A program made the translations under genes and the position numbers. Positions 5,918 through 12,849 of a stretch of DNA of 15,339 bases are shown piece after piece. The notes under the pieces were generated by a model, which had not been told where the DNA came from, made no database searches, and worked only from the letters and a program-made list of their open reading frames with translations. The stretch spans positions 1 to 15,339 of the forward strand of contig VBLU01000051.1 in the NCBI GenBank assembly GCA_005879065.1. Direction: 5' to 3'. The DNA comes from Methanobacteriota archaeon. GTDB lineage: Archaea > Thermoplasmatota > Thermoplasmata > RBG-16-68-12. Numbering within the stretch: position 1 is the first letter of the stretch; each line of letters begins with the position of its first letter.

Positions 5918-7681
5918 GTGCGGAGGCCCTCCCCCTTGTTGATCGGACGGATTGCTCGTGTTTCATTGCGACGGATGGCCGTATTCCTGGCCGTTTTCGC
6001 GGTCGCTGGCACGTTCGTCGGCGGGCTGACCGGTCCGGTCGTCCGCGCCGAGAGCGTCGCGACGAACTTTCCCGTTCATGCAGAGTTCCGTCCGAACGAT
6101 CCGTACTACCTCGATCAGTGGGGCATGCAGAAGATCGGCGCGCCGAACGCGTGGGACGTGACCCTCGGCAAGCCATCGGTCGTCGTCGCGGTCGTCGACA
6201 CAGGGGTGTGGTGGACCCACCAGGACATTCAGGCGAACATGTGGGTCAACCCCGCCGACGGCACGACCCATGGATACGACTTCATCAGCGGCGACACGAA
6301 TCCGATGGACGAATCGTCTGGGGTGTACCACGGGACCGGCGTCGCCGGCGTCATCGCGGCCATCATCGATAACGGCCAGGACGTCGCGGGGACCGCCCAG
6401 GTCAAAGTGATGGCCCTCCGGGCCCTCGGGTTGAACGGCCAAGGATCGTCCTTCAACACGTCCCAGGCAATCCGCTGGGCCGCCCAGAACGGTGCGAAGA
6501 TAATCAATCTCTCGCTGGGCACGAACGAGACGTTCGGGGGACCAACGGACATCCAACTTGCAATCGACTACGCATGGTCGCGGGGGGCTCTCGTCGTCGC
6601 CGCGGCCGGAAACGCGGGCACCGGGACCCTGGATTATCCTGCGCGGCTTTCGAACGTCGTCTCCGTCGCCGCGATCGACGAAACAGGCCTGAAAGCCTCC
6701 TTCTCGAATTACGGCTCCGGACTCGATCTGGCGGCTCCGGGCGATCGCATCCTCACCCTCGACGGGAACAACCAGGTCCATTATCTCACGGGGACGTCGT
6801 TCGCGGCGCCCTTCGTGACCGGGGCCGCGGCGCTCCTCCTCTCCGTGGATCCGGCCCTGACCAACGTCGAGCTGTGGAATATCCTGAACAGCACCGCGGT
6901 CCAACCGAGCGGCGGGCCGGCCTACAACACGAACTACGGCTGGGGCGTCGTGAACGCTTGGAATGCGATCAACGCCCTGAGACAGCCGTTCATCTCTGTG
7001 AACGCGTATCCGACGAGCGTCTCCCGAAGCTCGACCTTCGGTGTCACGTGGTCGATCCTCGGGCCCGTCGGCACTCCGGTCGCCGACACCCATGTCGTCT
7101 GGGGAACGGCCTCCGGACGCCTCGGGAACGCGACGCCCACCCAGTCGGGATCGACGCACCAATCGTACACCGCGAACGGCTTGACGCTGCCGTCCGGTAC
7201 CGACACCTTCTACTTCAAAGTGGTCGCGATGGTAAACGGGACGTCATACGAATCTCGCGAGTACACGGTCGGCGCCTCGAACCTGCCGGACTTCTTGTTA
7301 GTCCTGTACCAGCTCCTCGCGTCGAACCTGCTGTACCTGGCCCTCTTCATCCTAGCCCTTGCCGCGGTCGTCGCCTTCATCCCGCAGCGACGTGCCGCGA
7401 GGGCCCGGCGAGCTGGGTTCCGGCCCAACACGTTGTACCCAACGAACTACTACGTCCAAAGCCCGCATGCGTCGCAACCTCCCCCCACGGCCACGCTGGC
7501 GCAACCCAGGGTGGAAGGCCCGCCCCCGCCGATCGAGTTCGTGCGGCCCGCGCCCACCCAGCAGATGCCTTCCATTCCCATTCCAACCGCGACGGCGATC
7601 AAGAAGCGCTGCCCGAATTGCGGGACGATCGTGAACGCGGACAACCTGTTCTGCTTCTTCTGCGGGACCCCGTTCCGCTGA
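5918..7681 (+). CDS. Secreted subtilisin-like (S8) protease with membrane anchor and C-terminal zinc ribbon (587 aa)
   Basis: A Sec signal (Arg-rich n-region, hydrophobic core about 20-38, PVVRA-ES cleavage) precedes a short YYLDQWGM lead-in typical of fervidolysin/thermitase-like S8 proteases. The triad is intact: Asp94 (VVDTG), His138 (HGTGVAG) and Ser294 (GTSFAAP), with oxyanion Asn232 (AAAGNAG). A beta-rich Fn3-like region (about 358-452) follows, then a transmembrane helix (about 469-488), a basic RRAARARR stop-transfer stretch, a Pro/Gln-rich linker (500-560) and a C-terminal zinc ribbon CPNCG...CFFCG (Cys565, 568, 579, 582). The catalytic part should be outside and the ribbon inside the cell. 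GTG 5918 is preferred over ATG 5975 because it provides the basic n-region. No long propeptide is visible. Confidence 0.93.
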   Translation: MRRPSPLLIGRIARVSLRRMAVFLAVFAVAGTFVGGLTGPVVRAESVATNFPVHAEFRPNDPYYLDQWGMQKIGAPNAWDVTLGKPSVVVAVVDTGVWWTHQDIQANMWVNPADGTTHGYDFISGDTNPMDESSGVYHGTGVAGVIAAIIDNGQDVAGTAQVKVMALRALGLNGQGSSFNTSQAIRWAAQNGAKIINLSLGTNETFGGPTDIQLAIDYAWSRGALVVAAAGNAGTGTLDYPARLSNVVSVAAIDETGLKASFSNYGSGLDLAAPGDRILTLDGNNQVHYLTGTSFAAPFVTGAAALLLSVDPALTNVELWNILNSTAVQPSGGPAYNTNYGWGVVNAWNAINALRQPFISVNAYPTSVSRSSTFGVTWSILGPVGTPVADTHVVWGTASGRLGNATPTQSGSTHQSYTANGLTLPSGTDTFYFKVVAMVNGTSYESREYTVGASNLPDFLLVLYQLLASNLLYLALFILALAAVVAFIPQRRAARARRAGFRPNTLYPTNYYVQSPHASQPPPTATLAQPRVEGPPPPIEFVRPAPTQQMPSIPIPTATAIKKRCPNCGTIVNADNLFCFFCGTPFR

Positions 7682-7718
7682 CCCTTGCCAGCCCGACCGA
7701 CATGAGGATCGTCCTCGA

Positions 7719-7740
7719 CATACCTCTGAGTAGAGGTATG
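7719..7740. repeat. Perfect 9-4-9 palindrome, copy 2 of an intergenic element
   Basis: The arms CATACCTCT (7719-7727) and AGAGGTATG (7732-7740) are perfect inverted repeats around a GAGT loop. The first 18 bases are identical to 3241-3258. It sits 37 bases after the protease stop and 31 bases before the stop of the converging methyltransferase gene, so it could act as a two-way terminator or processing hairpin, although no T tract follows on either strand. Confidence 0.8.
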
Positions 7741-7771
7741 AAACGTGTGTCCGATCCGGACGGTGGCTCCC

Positions 7772-8782
7772 TCATCCGGTGTCGTGCCGGTAGAACTCGT
7801 ACGCGGACATCGGCTTGTTGTAGTCCACACGCCACGCCCGGTTGGCCGGGGTTTTCCCCAGGGCGCGGGCCATCTCCCGGACATGGATCGGCACGGAGCC
7901 GCAGCATGATCCGATGTAGTTGATTCCGAGCGATTTCGCCTCGGCGGCGTATGCGCCCATCGCGCGCCGGGAAAGGACGAGGGTCTCCGGCTCGTACGGA
8001 AATTCCTTCGTGGCCGTGAAGTCCGGGATGTCCGGGGGCGTGCGGTACGCCGTCGGCTGACAGGCGACGAACCCGCTGACGGCCTTGCGCATCTCGGCGG
8101 CGATCGGGAGCAGGAGCAAGGGGTTCCGCAGACAGTTGACGCCGACGACGTCGGCACCGGCGTCGTGCAACGCCCGGGCGCACTCCGCCGGGGTGCGCCC
8201 GTCGTACGACATGGGGTTCTTGTCGAATGACATCGTCACCATGGAGGGCAGGCCCGTCTTCTCGATGCGTTCGACCGCGAGGAGAGCTTCCCCGAGCCAC
8301 GAGAATGTCTCCGCGATGACGAAATCCGGCGCTTCCCGGAGCTGGGCGTTCAACTGTTCGTCGAACAGAGTGCGGACATTGTCGCTCGACGCGCCGTCCT
8401 TCGGATCGTACATCCATGTCAGGCTGAGGTTCGCGGCCACGAGCGCGCGGTCTCCCGCGACCTCCCGCGCGAGCCGCACGGCGGCCCGGTTGATCTCGCC
8501 CACGCGGTCGGCGAAGCCGGTGGTCGCGAGTTTCTCCTTGCTCGCGTAGAACGCGAGGGATTGCAAGACCTCCGCGCCTGCGTCCAGGAATTCCTGATGG
8601 AGCTCCTTCACGGCGAAGGGATGCTCCAGGACGACCTCCGGCGTGAAGGGACCCGCCTGCACGTACCCGCGCTTCTCCAGTTCGAGCAGGTACCCGCCGT
8701 CGCCCAGAACGACGCCCTTCGCGAGCCGTTCGAGGATCCCGGGACCCCGCGACGCGGCACGATGGGGTTCCTTGCGGGGCAT
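7772..8782 (-). CDS. Homocysteine S-methyltransferase family protein (BHMT/MmuM-like, 336 aa)
   Basis: The protein is a single zinc-dependent S-methyl_trans TIM barrel. It shows LGDGGYLLELEKRGY near the N-terminus, HQEFLDAGAEVLQSLAFYAS, an AETFSWLGEALLAVE strand-helix, GVNC (Cys217) and GSCCG (Cys293-Cys294). These three cysteines are the zinc ligands that activate the homocysteine thiol in BHMT, MmuM and the MetH N-terminal domain. At 336 aa it is a stand-alone enzyme with no folate or cobalamin domain. The methyl donor (betaine, S-methylmethionine, SAM or other) cannot be read from the sequence, although QSLAFYAS and the C-terminal layout look closer to BHMT. ATG 8782 has a TATA box about 28 bases upstream, suggesting a leaderless mRNA. 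No methionine-pathway neighbours are visible. Confidence 0.9.
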   Translation of the reverse strand: MPRKEPHRAASRGPGILERLAKGVVLGDGGYLLELEKRGYVQAGPFTPEVVLEHPFAVKELHQEFLDAGAEVLQSLAFYASKEKLATTGFADRVGEINRAAVRLAREVAGDRALVAANLSLTWMYDPKDGASSDNVRTLFDEQLNAQLREAPDFVIAETFSWLGEALLAVERIEKTGLPSMVTMSFDKNPMSYDGRTPAECARALHDAGADVVGVNCLRNPLLLLPIAAEMRKAVSGFVACQPTAYRTPPDIPDFTATKEFPYEPETLVLSRRAMGAYAAEAKSLGINYIGSCCGSVPIHVREMARALGKTPANRAWRVDYNKPMSAYEFYRHDTG

Positions 8783-8804
8783 CGGCGTCCGGAACGTGGA
8801 GCGC

Positions 8805-8820
8805 GGCTTATAGTTTCACG
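8805..8820 (-). promoter_or_regulatory. Putative promoter of the methyltransferase gene
   Basis: The minus strand reads CGTGAAACTATAAGC, a good BRE (GTGAAAC) plus TATA (TATAAG) centred about 28 bases before ATG 8782. This spacing predicts a leaderless transcript. Confidence 0.55.
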
Positions 8821-8966
8821 GAGAAGCATCGTGGAGCACGAAACCTACATCGGTCTTGGGCACTCTAGAGGTGGGGCGGCGGGCGATCACCGGCGGGAAG
8901 ACCTAAAGGCTCCAAGTCCGGTACTGCGACAGACATTTTTCCTCCGATCGCTTTATGCGGGCCAGC

Positions 8967-9113
8967 ATGGAAGCCACAAAATCGGCCACGCCCCCTCTCA
9001 TCGATCCGAACGCGACGCCAGCCTGCGACGTCTGCGGCGGACCGACCTTCGAACTCCGTTGCAAGATCATTTGCCGCACCTGCGGCTACACGCGGGATTG
9101 CTCGGACCCCTGA
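8967..9113 (+). CDS. Zinc-ribbon microprotein (48 aa)
   Basis: Too short for a usual ORF cut-off, but clearly coding: a polar N-terminal tail, then ACDVCGG, RCKIICRTCGY and the end TRDCSDP. The cysteines (Cys20, Cys23, Cys36, Cys39, plus Cys32 and Cys45) form two knuckles of a zinc ribbon. CxxCG...CxxCGY...DCSDP is a pattern I associate with a widespread small archaeal zinc-finger group of unknown function. An in-frame ATG at 8955 would give 52 aa. I prefer 8967 because the 8955 ATG lies inside a TTTATG box. A T-rich stretch at 8933-8940 is the more suitable TATA position for 8967. It ends about 100 bp before the next gene on the same strand. Confidence 0.75.
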   Translation: MEATKSATPPLIDPNATPACDVCGGPTFELRCKIICRTCGYTRDCSDP

Positions 9114-9162
9114 ATTTCGACACCTGACGAGACTCTCGGCAATTGACGTGATAATCAACGGC

Positions 9163-9206
9163 AAAAGCTTTAGTCCTCCCGGGTCGTGCGCGCGGGACAC
9201 CGGTGA
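9163..9206 (+). promoter_or_regulatory. Putative promoter and GGTGA ribosome site of the 9212-9550 gene
   Basis: GGCAAAAGCTTTAGT (about 9161-9175) fits the local BRE/TATA pattern. GGTGA at 9202-9206 lies 5 bases before ATG 9212 and decides the start against the GTG at 9203, which would be part of the ribosome site itself. Upstream, the hexamer CGGCAA occurs on both sides of a TTGA...TCAA dyad (about 9137-9164), possibly an operator. Confidence 0.5.
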
Positions 9207-9211
9207 ATCGA

Positions 9212-9550
9212 ATGGACCCCAATATCGCGCAAACCGAGTTCGTGCGCCGGATGCTCGTCGAACGGCCCGTCGAGCCGGATGCGACGTATGCCCAGGATCT
9301 CCTCGCCCTAGAGCGGTTCCTGTCGACGAAGGCGGTCGGCATGGCCGAATCCATCGCACTGTCGCACCTCGTCAGCCGCTATCCCCGGGAAGCAGATGCC
9401 ATCGTCAGGGAGCTTGGGGTCCGCTCCTTCATCCCGTTCGAGGACGGACGGGTCGCGGCTCTCGTCGACGAACGCTTGAGGCTCGCCTTGAGCCGCACTC
9501 GTCTGCCACGTCTCCGATCCGACGAGCTAGTCGACCTACTCGAGCTCTGA
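9212..9550 (+). CDS. Helical hypothetical protein (112 aa)
   Basis: I do not recognise the family. The 112-aa product is soluble, charged and mostly helical: an N-terminal amphipathic part (AQTEFVRRMLVERP), a central TYAQDLLALERFLSTKAVGMAESIALSHLVSRYP segment that looks like two packed helices, a short FIPFEDGRVAALV turn, and an Arg/Leu-rich C-terminal helix ending in DELVDLLEL. There is no Cys cluster, signal or membrane helix. The mix of helices and a basic segment could suit a helix-turn-helix or protein-binding role, but I see no clear HTH signature. It lies between the zinc-ribbon microprotein and topA, has its own promoter and GGTGA ribosome site, and is followed by a probable terminator. 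Confidence 0.75.
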   Translation: MDPNIAQTEFVRRMLVERPVEPDATYAQDLLALERFLSTKAVGMAESIALSHLVSRYPREADAIVRELGVRSFIPFEDGRVAALVDERLRLALSRTRLPRLRSDELVDLLEL

Positions 9551-9566
9551 TTCCGCCCGACCCCGG

Positions 9567-9599
9567 TTGCAGAATCTTCACTCTGCCAAGATTTTTCTT
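9567..9599 (+). terminator. Probable terminator after the 9212-9550 gene
   Basis: GCAGA (9569-9573) and TCTGC (9582-9586) form a short stem with an 8-base loop, followed by ATTTTTCTT. The stem is only 5 bp, extendable by two A-T pairs past a bulged C, but the T-rich tail about 17 bases after the stop codon makes termination plausible. Confidence 0.45.
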
Positions 9600-9727
9600 C
9601 CAAAACGAAGCTCCTGGGTCTCTGCTGCGACCTCTCGATGGTGTCAGACACGAGGCCTCCCTCAGACCCTCCATTCCGTTTGTCGGACGCGTTGGCGCGA
9701 CGGACTCGCCCTCGCAAATTCGAGCCG

Positions 9728-9751
9728 AAAAAACGCGCTTCTGAAAGCGCG
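9728..9751 (-). terminator. Terminator-like hairpin on the minus strand upstream of topA
   Basis: CGCGCTT (9734-9740), loop CTGA, AAGCGCG (9745-9751) is a perfect 7-bp stem. Read on the minus strand it is followed by six T residues (9733-9728), the form of an intrinsic terminator. No minus-strand gene ends here, so its role is unclear. On the plus strand it could instead be a leader hairpin or protein-binding dyad ahead of topA. Confidence 0.4.
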
Positions 9752-9772
9752 CGAAAAGTCGCGGTTCCACAT

Positions 9773-9786
9773 CAACATTATTAAGT
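9773..9786 (+). promoter_or_regulatory. Putative topA promoter
   Basis: The AT-rich CAACATTATTAAG is the only such stretch before topA. It is centred 20-23 bases from ATG 9800, slightly short for a leaderless ATG. A GTG at 9812, in frame, would fit the spacing better. Confidence 0.4.
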
Positions 9787-9799
9787 AGCATATTGACGA

Positions 9800-11662
9800 A
9801 TGAGGCCCCCAGTGCGGCGGCTCGTCCTCGCGGAAAAGTTCAGTGCTGCCCGCCGCTTGGCCCAGATCCTGTCGCAAGGGAAGACGGAAACGGTCCGGGC
9901 AGAGGGCTTCAGCTATTTTCAATTCTCAAGGGCCGGTGACCACGTGATCATTTTCCCGCTTCGCGGGCACGTCGTGGAAATCGACTATCCTGCTGAGGCG
10001 CACGATTGGAAGGACACCGACCTGGACGTCCTCATCGACATGGAACCGATCCGCCACGAATCGCCTCCCGCGCTGCACGACACTTTGCGGCGCCTCGCTG
10101 AGGGGACGGACGAGGTGGTCCTCGCAACCGACTACGACCGCGAGGGCGAACTGATCGGAGTCGAGGCCCTCGAGACGCTCCGAGGTCAGCGGCCGGATTT
10201 GCCCGCTCGGCGAGCGCGGTTCAGTGCGATGTCGCCGCGCTTCCTCACGCTGGAGTGTGCCTCGGACCGCCAGATCCTCTCCGCGGGCCGCGTGCAGACT
10301 CCCACGCTCGGCCTTGTGGCGGAGCGCGAACGGGAGCGGGAAGACTTCGTTCCTCGATCCTTCTGGAACGTCCGGCTGGTGTGCGGAACGCCGCCGTTCG
10401 AGGCGACCGCCGTCGGCGGCCCATTCTGGGATTCGGGGGCGGCCCAAGCCGTCGTCGCCCTCTCAGGCCTCGGAGGCGAGACCGCAACCGTGGAACGCAT
10501 CACACAAAGCGAACATCGGGAGCCTCCGCCAGCGCCGTTCAACACGACCTCCCTCCTCGCGAAGGCCTCCCGCGAAGGCATCAGCGCCTCCCGCGGAATG
10601 CTCGCGGCTCAGGATCTGTACGTCCATGGAGAAATCAGCTATCCGCGAACGGACAACACGGTGTATCCCTCTTCCCTTCCCGTCCATGAAATCCTTGGAC
10701 GGTTGCGCGAATCTGCCTATGGCCCCTACGCGGAGAGGCTGCTTGCCCAGCCCTCATTGGAACCCAGCCGAGGTCCCATTCAGACGACGGACCATCCGCC
10801 GGTGCACCCGACCGCCGCTCCTGCGAAGCGGCGGGACAGCGTCCGGTCTCGGGTGTACGACCTGGTCGCCCGCCGATTCCTCGCGACGCTCTCGCCCGCG
10901 AGCGTGACGGCCGTCACGGAAGTACGACTCACCGTGGGGGACTCGGCGTTCCTCGCGACCGGGCGAAAAATCCTCGATCCTGGATGGCGGGAGATTCTCC
11001 CGGAGCCCGAGACGATGACGGAGCTGCCCTCCCTTTCCGAAGGCGAGGCGGTCCCGATCCAAGAGATCCGGGTGGTCGAAGACCGAACCAGATCCCCGCC
11101 GCTCCACTCCCAAGGGTCCCTCCTCCTGGCGATGCAACGTCTCGAACTCGGGACGAAGTCGACGCGCCATGAGATCCTGGATCTGCTTTTCCGCCGGCAG
11201 TTCGTCACAGGCCGTTCCATGCGAACGACCGCGGCGGGACGGGCCCTCGTGGACGCCCTGGCCATCTATGGCCCTGACATCGCGAGTCCGGAGATGACCC
11301 GCCATCTGGAAGAACGGATGACGGCGATTGCGGAGGGCCATGCGACTCTCGAGGACGTGGTGACAGAATCCCGGAGTGCTCTCCACGCCGTCGTGGCGGA
11401 ATTGAAGGCGCATCGGACCTCGCTCAGCCGTTGGATCCGAGACGCGACGTTCCTGGAGAAGGACTACGGGCCCTGCACCGTTTGTGCGGAAGGCCGTCTC
11501 GTGCGGCGTCGCGCCCGGAACGGATGGGCCTTCCTCGGTTGTTCGAGCTACCCGGCCTGCAAGAACCGATTGCGGCTGAATGCGCTCGGCCAGCGCCTCC
11601 CATGGGAGCAGAGGGAAGCGGGGACCGAGATCTTGCCGACCCCCGCGTCGACGACCGCGTAA
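9800..11662 (+). CDS. topA: Type IA DNA topoisomerase (topoisomerase I), with an internal gap (620 aa)
   Basis: The enzyme cuts one DNA strand through a tyrosine link, passes the other strand and reseals, relaxing negative supercoils. The Toprim domain has Glu12 (LVLAEK) and the Asp111-x-Asp113-x-Glu115 metal motif (ATDYDREGE). GRVQTPTL (163-170), the catalytic Tyr281 in ISYPRTDNT, DHPPVHPT (331-338) and GTKSTRHEI (451-459) follow. The C-terminus carries one four-Cys topoisomerase zinc ribbon (Cys559, 562, 581, 587). The layout is the archaeal TopA type. Oddly, FSAMSP (141-146) runs straight into RFLTLE (147-152). Relatives have roughly 30-45 residues here, including the conserved Arg/Asp helix before LSxGRVQ, so this copy appears deleted in frame. 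Start is ATG 9800, or possibly GTG 9812. Confidence 0.93.
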   Translation: MRPPVRRLVLAEKFSAARRLAQILSQGKTETVRAEGFSYFQFSRAGDHVIIFPLRGHVVEIDYPAEAHDWKDTDLDVLIDMEPIRHESPPALHDTLRRLAEGTDEVVLATDYDREGELIGVEALETLRGQRPDLPARRARFSAMSPRFLTLECASDRQILSAGRVQTPTLGLVAEREREREDFVPRSFWNVRLVCGTPPFEATAVGGPFWDSGAAQAVVALSGLGGETATVERITQSEHREPPPAPFNTTSLLAKASREGISASRGMLAAQDLYVHGEISYPRTDNTVYPSSLPVHEILGRLRESAYGPYAERLLAQPSLEPSRGPIQTTDHPPVHPTAAPAKRRDSVRSRVYDLVARRFLATLSPASVTAVTEVRLTVGDSAFLATGRKILDPGWREILPEPETMTELPSLSEGEAVPIQEIRVVEDRTRSPPLHSQGSLLLAMQRLELGTKSTRHEILDLLFRRQFVTGRSMRTTAAGRALVDALAIYGPDIASPEMTRHLEERMTAIAEGHATLEDVVTESRSALHAVVAELKAHRTSLSRWIRDATFLEKDYGPCTVCAEGRLVRRRARNGWAFLGCSSYPACKNRLRLNALGQRLPWEQREAGTEILPTPASTTA

Positions 11663-11773
11663 GGCGGCGACGTTCGGGCGTTCGAAGCCTTCATGCTCTG
11701 ATAGCTCGCTCGCTGGCTGAGGCAATCGCGGTATCGAGCCCCGGTGGGCGCCGCAGCCTCCTCGGGGTTCGGC

Positions 11774-12187
11774 ATGGTCTTCGTCCGCGACGTGATGACG
11801 AAAAGCGTCATCGTCATCGATCCCGAACGGACGGTCCTGGACGCGGCGAAGCGGATGGCGGCGAAGAAGATCGGTGGTCTCGTCGTCGTCAAATATGGCC
11901 GCCCGATCGGCCTGGTCACCGACCGCGATATCCTGTGGAAGGTCACGTCGACCGGAAGGAACCCATCGAAGGTCTTGGTCCGGGACATCATGACCTCGCC
12001 TGTGGCAACGGTCAGTCCGCTCACGACCCTTCGCGCGGCGGCACGCGTGATGCTCGAGGAGGAGACCCGGTGGCTCGTCGTCACACGTCTCGACAAGGTG
12101 GAGGGGATCATCACCGCGAGCGACTTGACGCAGGGATTCCTCGAAGCCTTCGCCCGTGCGACGAAACGAGGAATCGCCCCGAAGTAG
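11774..12187 (+). CDS. Two-CBS-domain protein (137 aa)
   Basis: The protein consists only of a CBS pair (Bateman module): VRDVMTKSVIVIDPERTVLDAAKRMAAKKIGGLVVV...GLVTDRDIL is CBS1 (about 4-57) and VRDIMTSPVATVSPLTTLRAAARVM...RWLVVT...GIITASDL is CBS2 (about 69-120). The DRDI and SDL segments are where adenosine nucleotides bind in such pairs. There is no attached catalytic domain, so it is probably a small nucleotide sensor or partner of another protein; the target is not visible. ATG 11774 places the first CBS strand right at the N-terminus. A GTG at 11744 would add ten low-information residues. It follows topA by 111 bp with no strong promoter of its own and might be co-transcribed. Confidence 0.88.
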   Translation: MVFVRDVMTKSVIVIDPERTVLDAAKRMAAKKIGGLVVVKYGRPIGLVTDRDILWKVTSTGRNPSKVLVRDIMTSPVATVSPLTTLRAAARVMLEEETRWLVVTRLDKVEGIITASDLTQGFLEAFARATKRGIAPK

Positions 12188-12198
12188 GATCGCCGCCC

Positions 12199-12675
12199 TC
12201 AGCCCGGGAGAAGCCACAGGAACAGATAGGTCCGGACGATGCCTCCGATCAGGTTCGCGATGATGAAAGGCCAACGGCCGACGGCTTTGCCCTCCTCGTT
12301 CAACAGGGAATAGAAGTAGTTCACCGCGGTGTCGCTCATGAAGGGAATCGCGAGGAGGACCACAAGTCCGATCCAGCCCGTCTTCCCGACGAAGGTCTCC
12401 AGAATCTTGAGAATCCTTGCCCCGAACGGATGGCGGCCCATCCACCGCTCGATGAGCGGGTTCACCTTGTTCCCGACGTAGAAGACGAAAATCGCTCCGA
12501 CCGCTTTGCCCAGGCCAAGAACGACTGCTTTCACCGACACGTCGATCCGCGGATAGAGAGGCAGAAGAATCTCGACCGGCAAGGGAAGGGCGACGGCGGC
12601 CGCGATCGCGTAGAGGAAGAGGCCGACGAGGTACCCGACCTCGCCGGCGGCCTCCAAACCAAGCTGGAATGCCAT
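12199..12675 (-). CDS. DedA/VTT-like polytopic membrane protein (158 aa)
   Basis: Four or five hydrophobic segments are visible: about 12-30, 33-40 (LPLPVEILLPLYP re-entrant-like), 48-68 (AVVLGLGKAVGAIFVFYVGNKV), 101-120 and 136-156. The PLPVE turn and the LGKAVGAIFVFYVGNK segment resemble the PxPxE and G-x-x-x-G-x-x-x-x-Y-x-x-G pattern of the VTT/DedA (SNARE-associated) family, membrane proteins linked to lipid scrambling and membrane homeostasis. It is shorter than the usual 190-220 aa, and the arginine of the typical F/Y-x-R-F-x-P motif is not obvious, so the family call is tentative. ATG 12675 starts just before helix 1; longer starts give Pro/Ser-rich, unlikely sequence. It converges on the CBS gene with only 11 bases between stops. 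Confidence 0.75.
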   Translation of the reverse strand: MAFQLGLEAAGEVGYLVGLFLYAIAAAVALPLPVEILLPLYPRIDVSVKAVVLGLGKAVGAIFVFYVGNKVNPLIERWMGRHPFGARILKILETFVGKTGWIGLVVLLAIPFMSDTAVNYFYSLLNEEGKAVGRWPFIIANLIGGIVRTYLFLWLLPG

Positions 12676-12727
12676 GAGGACGGGGACGTCGATCTCGGAC
12701 CCTCTCGGACCGGCAAGGGGGAGTCGC

Positions 12728-12742
12728 ACGCTAAAGGGTTCC
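12728..12742 (-). promoter_or_regulatory. Putative promoter of the DedA-like gene
   Basis: The minus strand reads CGGAACCCTTTAGCG, matching the local purine plus CTTTAG pattern, centred about 59 bases before ATG 12675. It predicts a leader of about 33 bases. No good ribosome site is visible before the ATG. Confidence 0.4.
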
Positions 12743-12849
12743 GCGGGACTGCCGAAGGGATTCGAGACTCTTACGCTCCCGCGGAGCACCATCTGGACTA
12801 GCCGGTACGACGTTGCCGTCTAGACTGCACGGAGAAGCCGGCCTTCAGC

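Noticed and set aside
5963..7162. A 399-codon minus-strand open frame opposite the subtilisin-like protease
   Set aside because: Low-complexity Arg/Asp/Gly translation with no recognisable fold; the plus strand has the complete S8 triad.
11680..11765. tRNA-like pieces (GTTCGAAGCC, GCTGGCTGAGGC) between topA and the CBS gene
   Set aside because: I could not build an acceptor stem, D-arm and anticodon arm in the right order, so no tRNA is called.
10754..12445. A 563-codon open frame on the minus strand across topA and the CBS gene
   Set aside because: It is antisense to two proteins with clear family motifs and its translation is Arg/Pro/His-rich without domains, as expected for a shadow frame in high-GC DNA.
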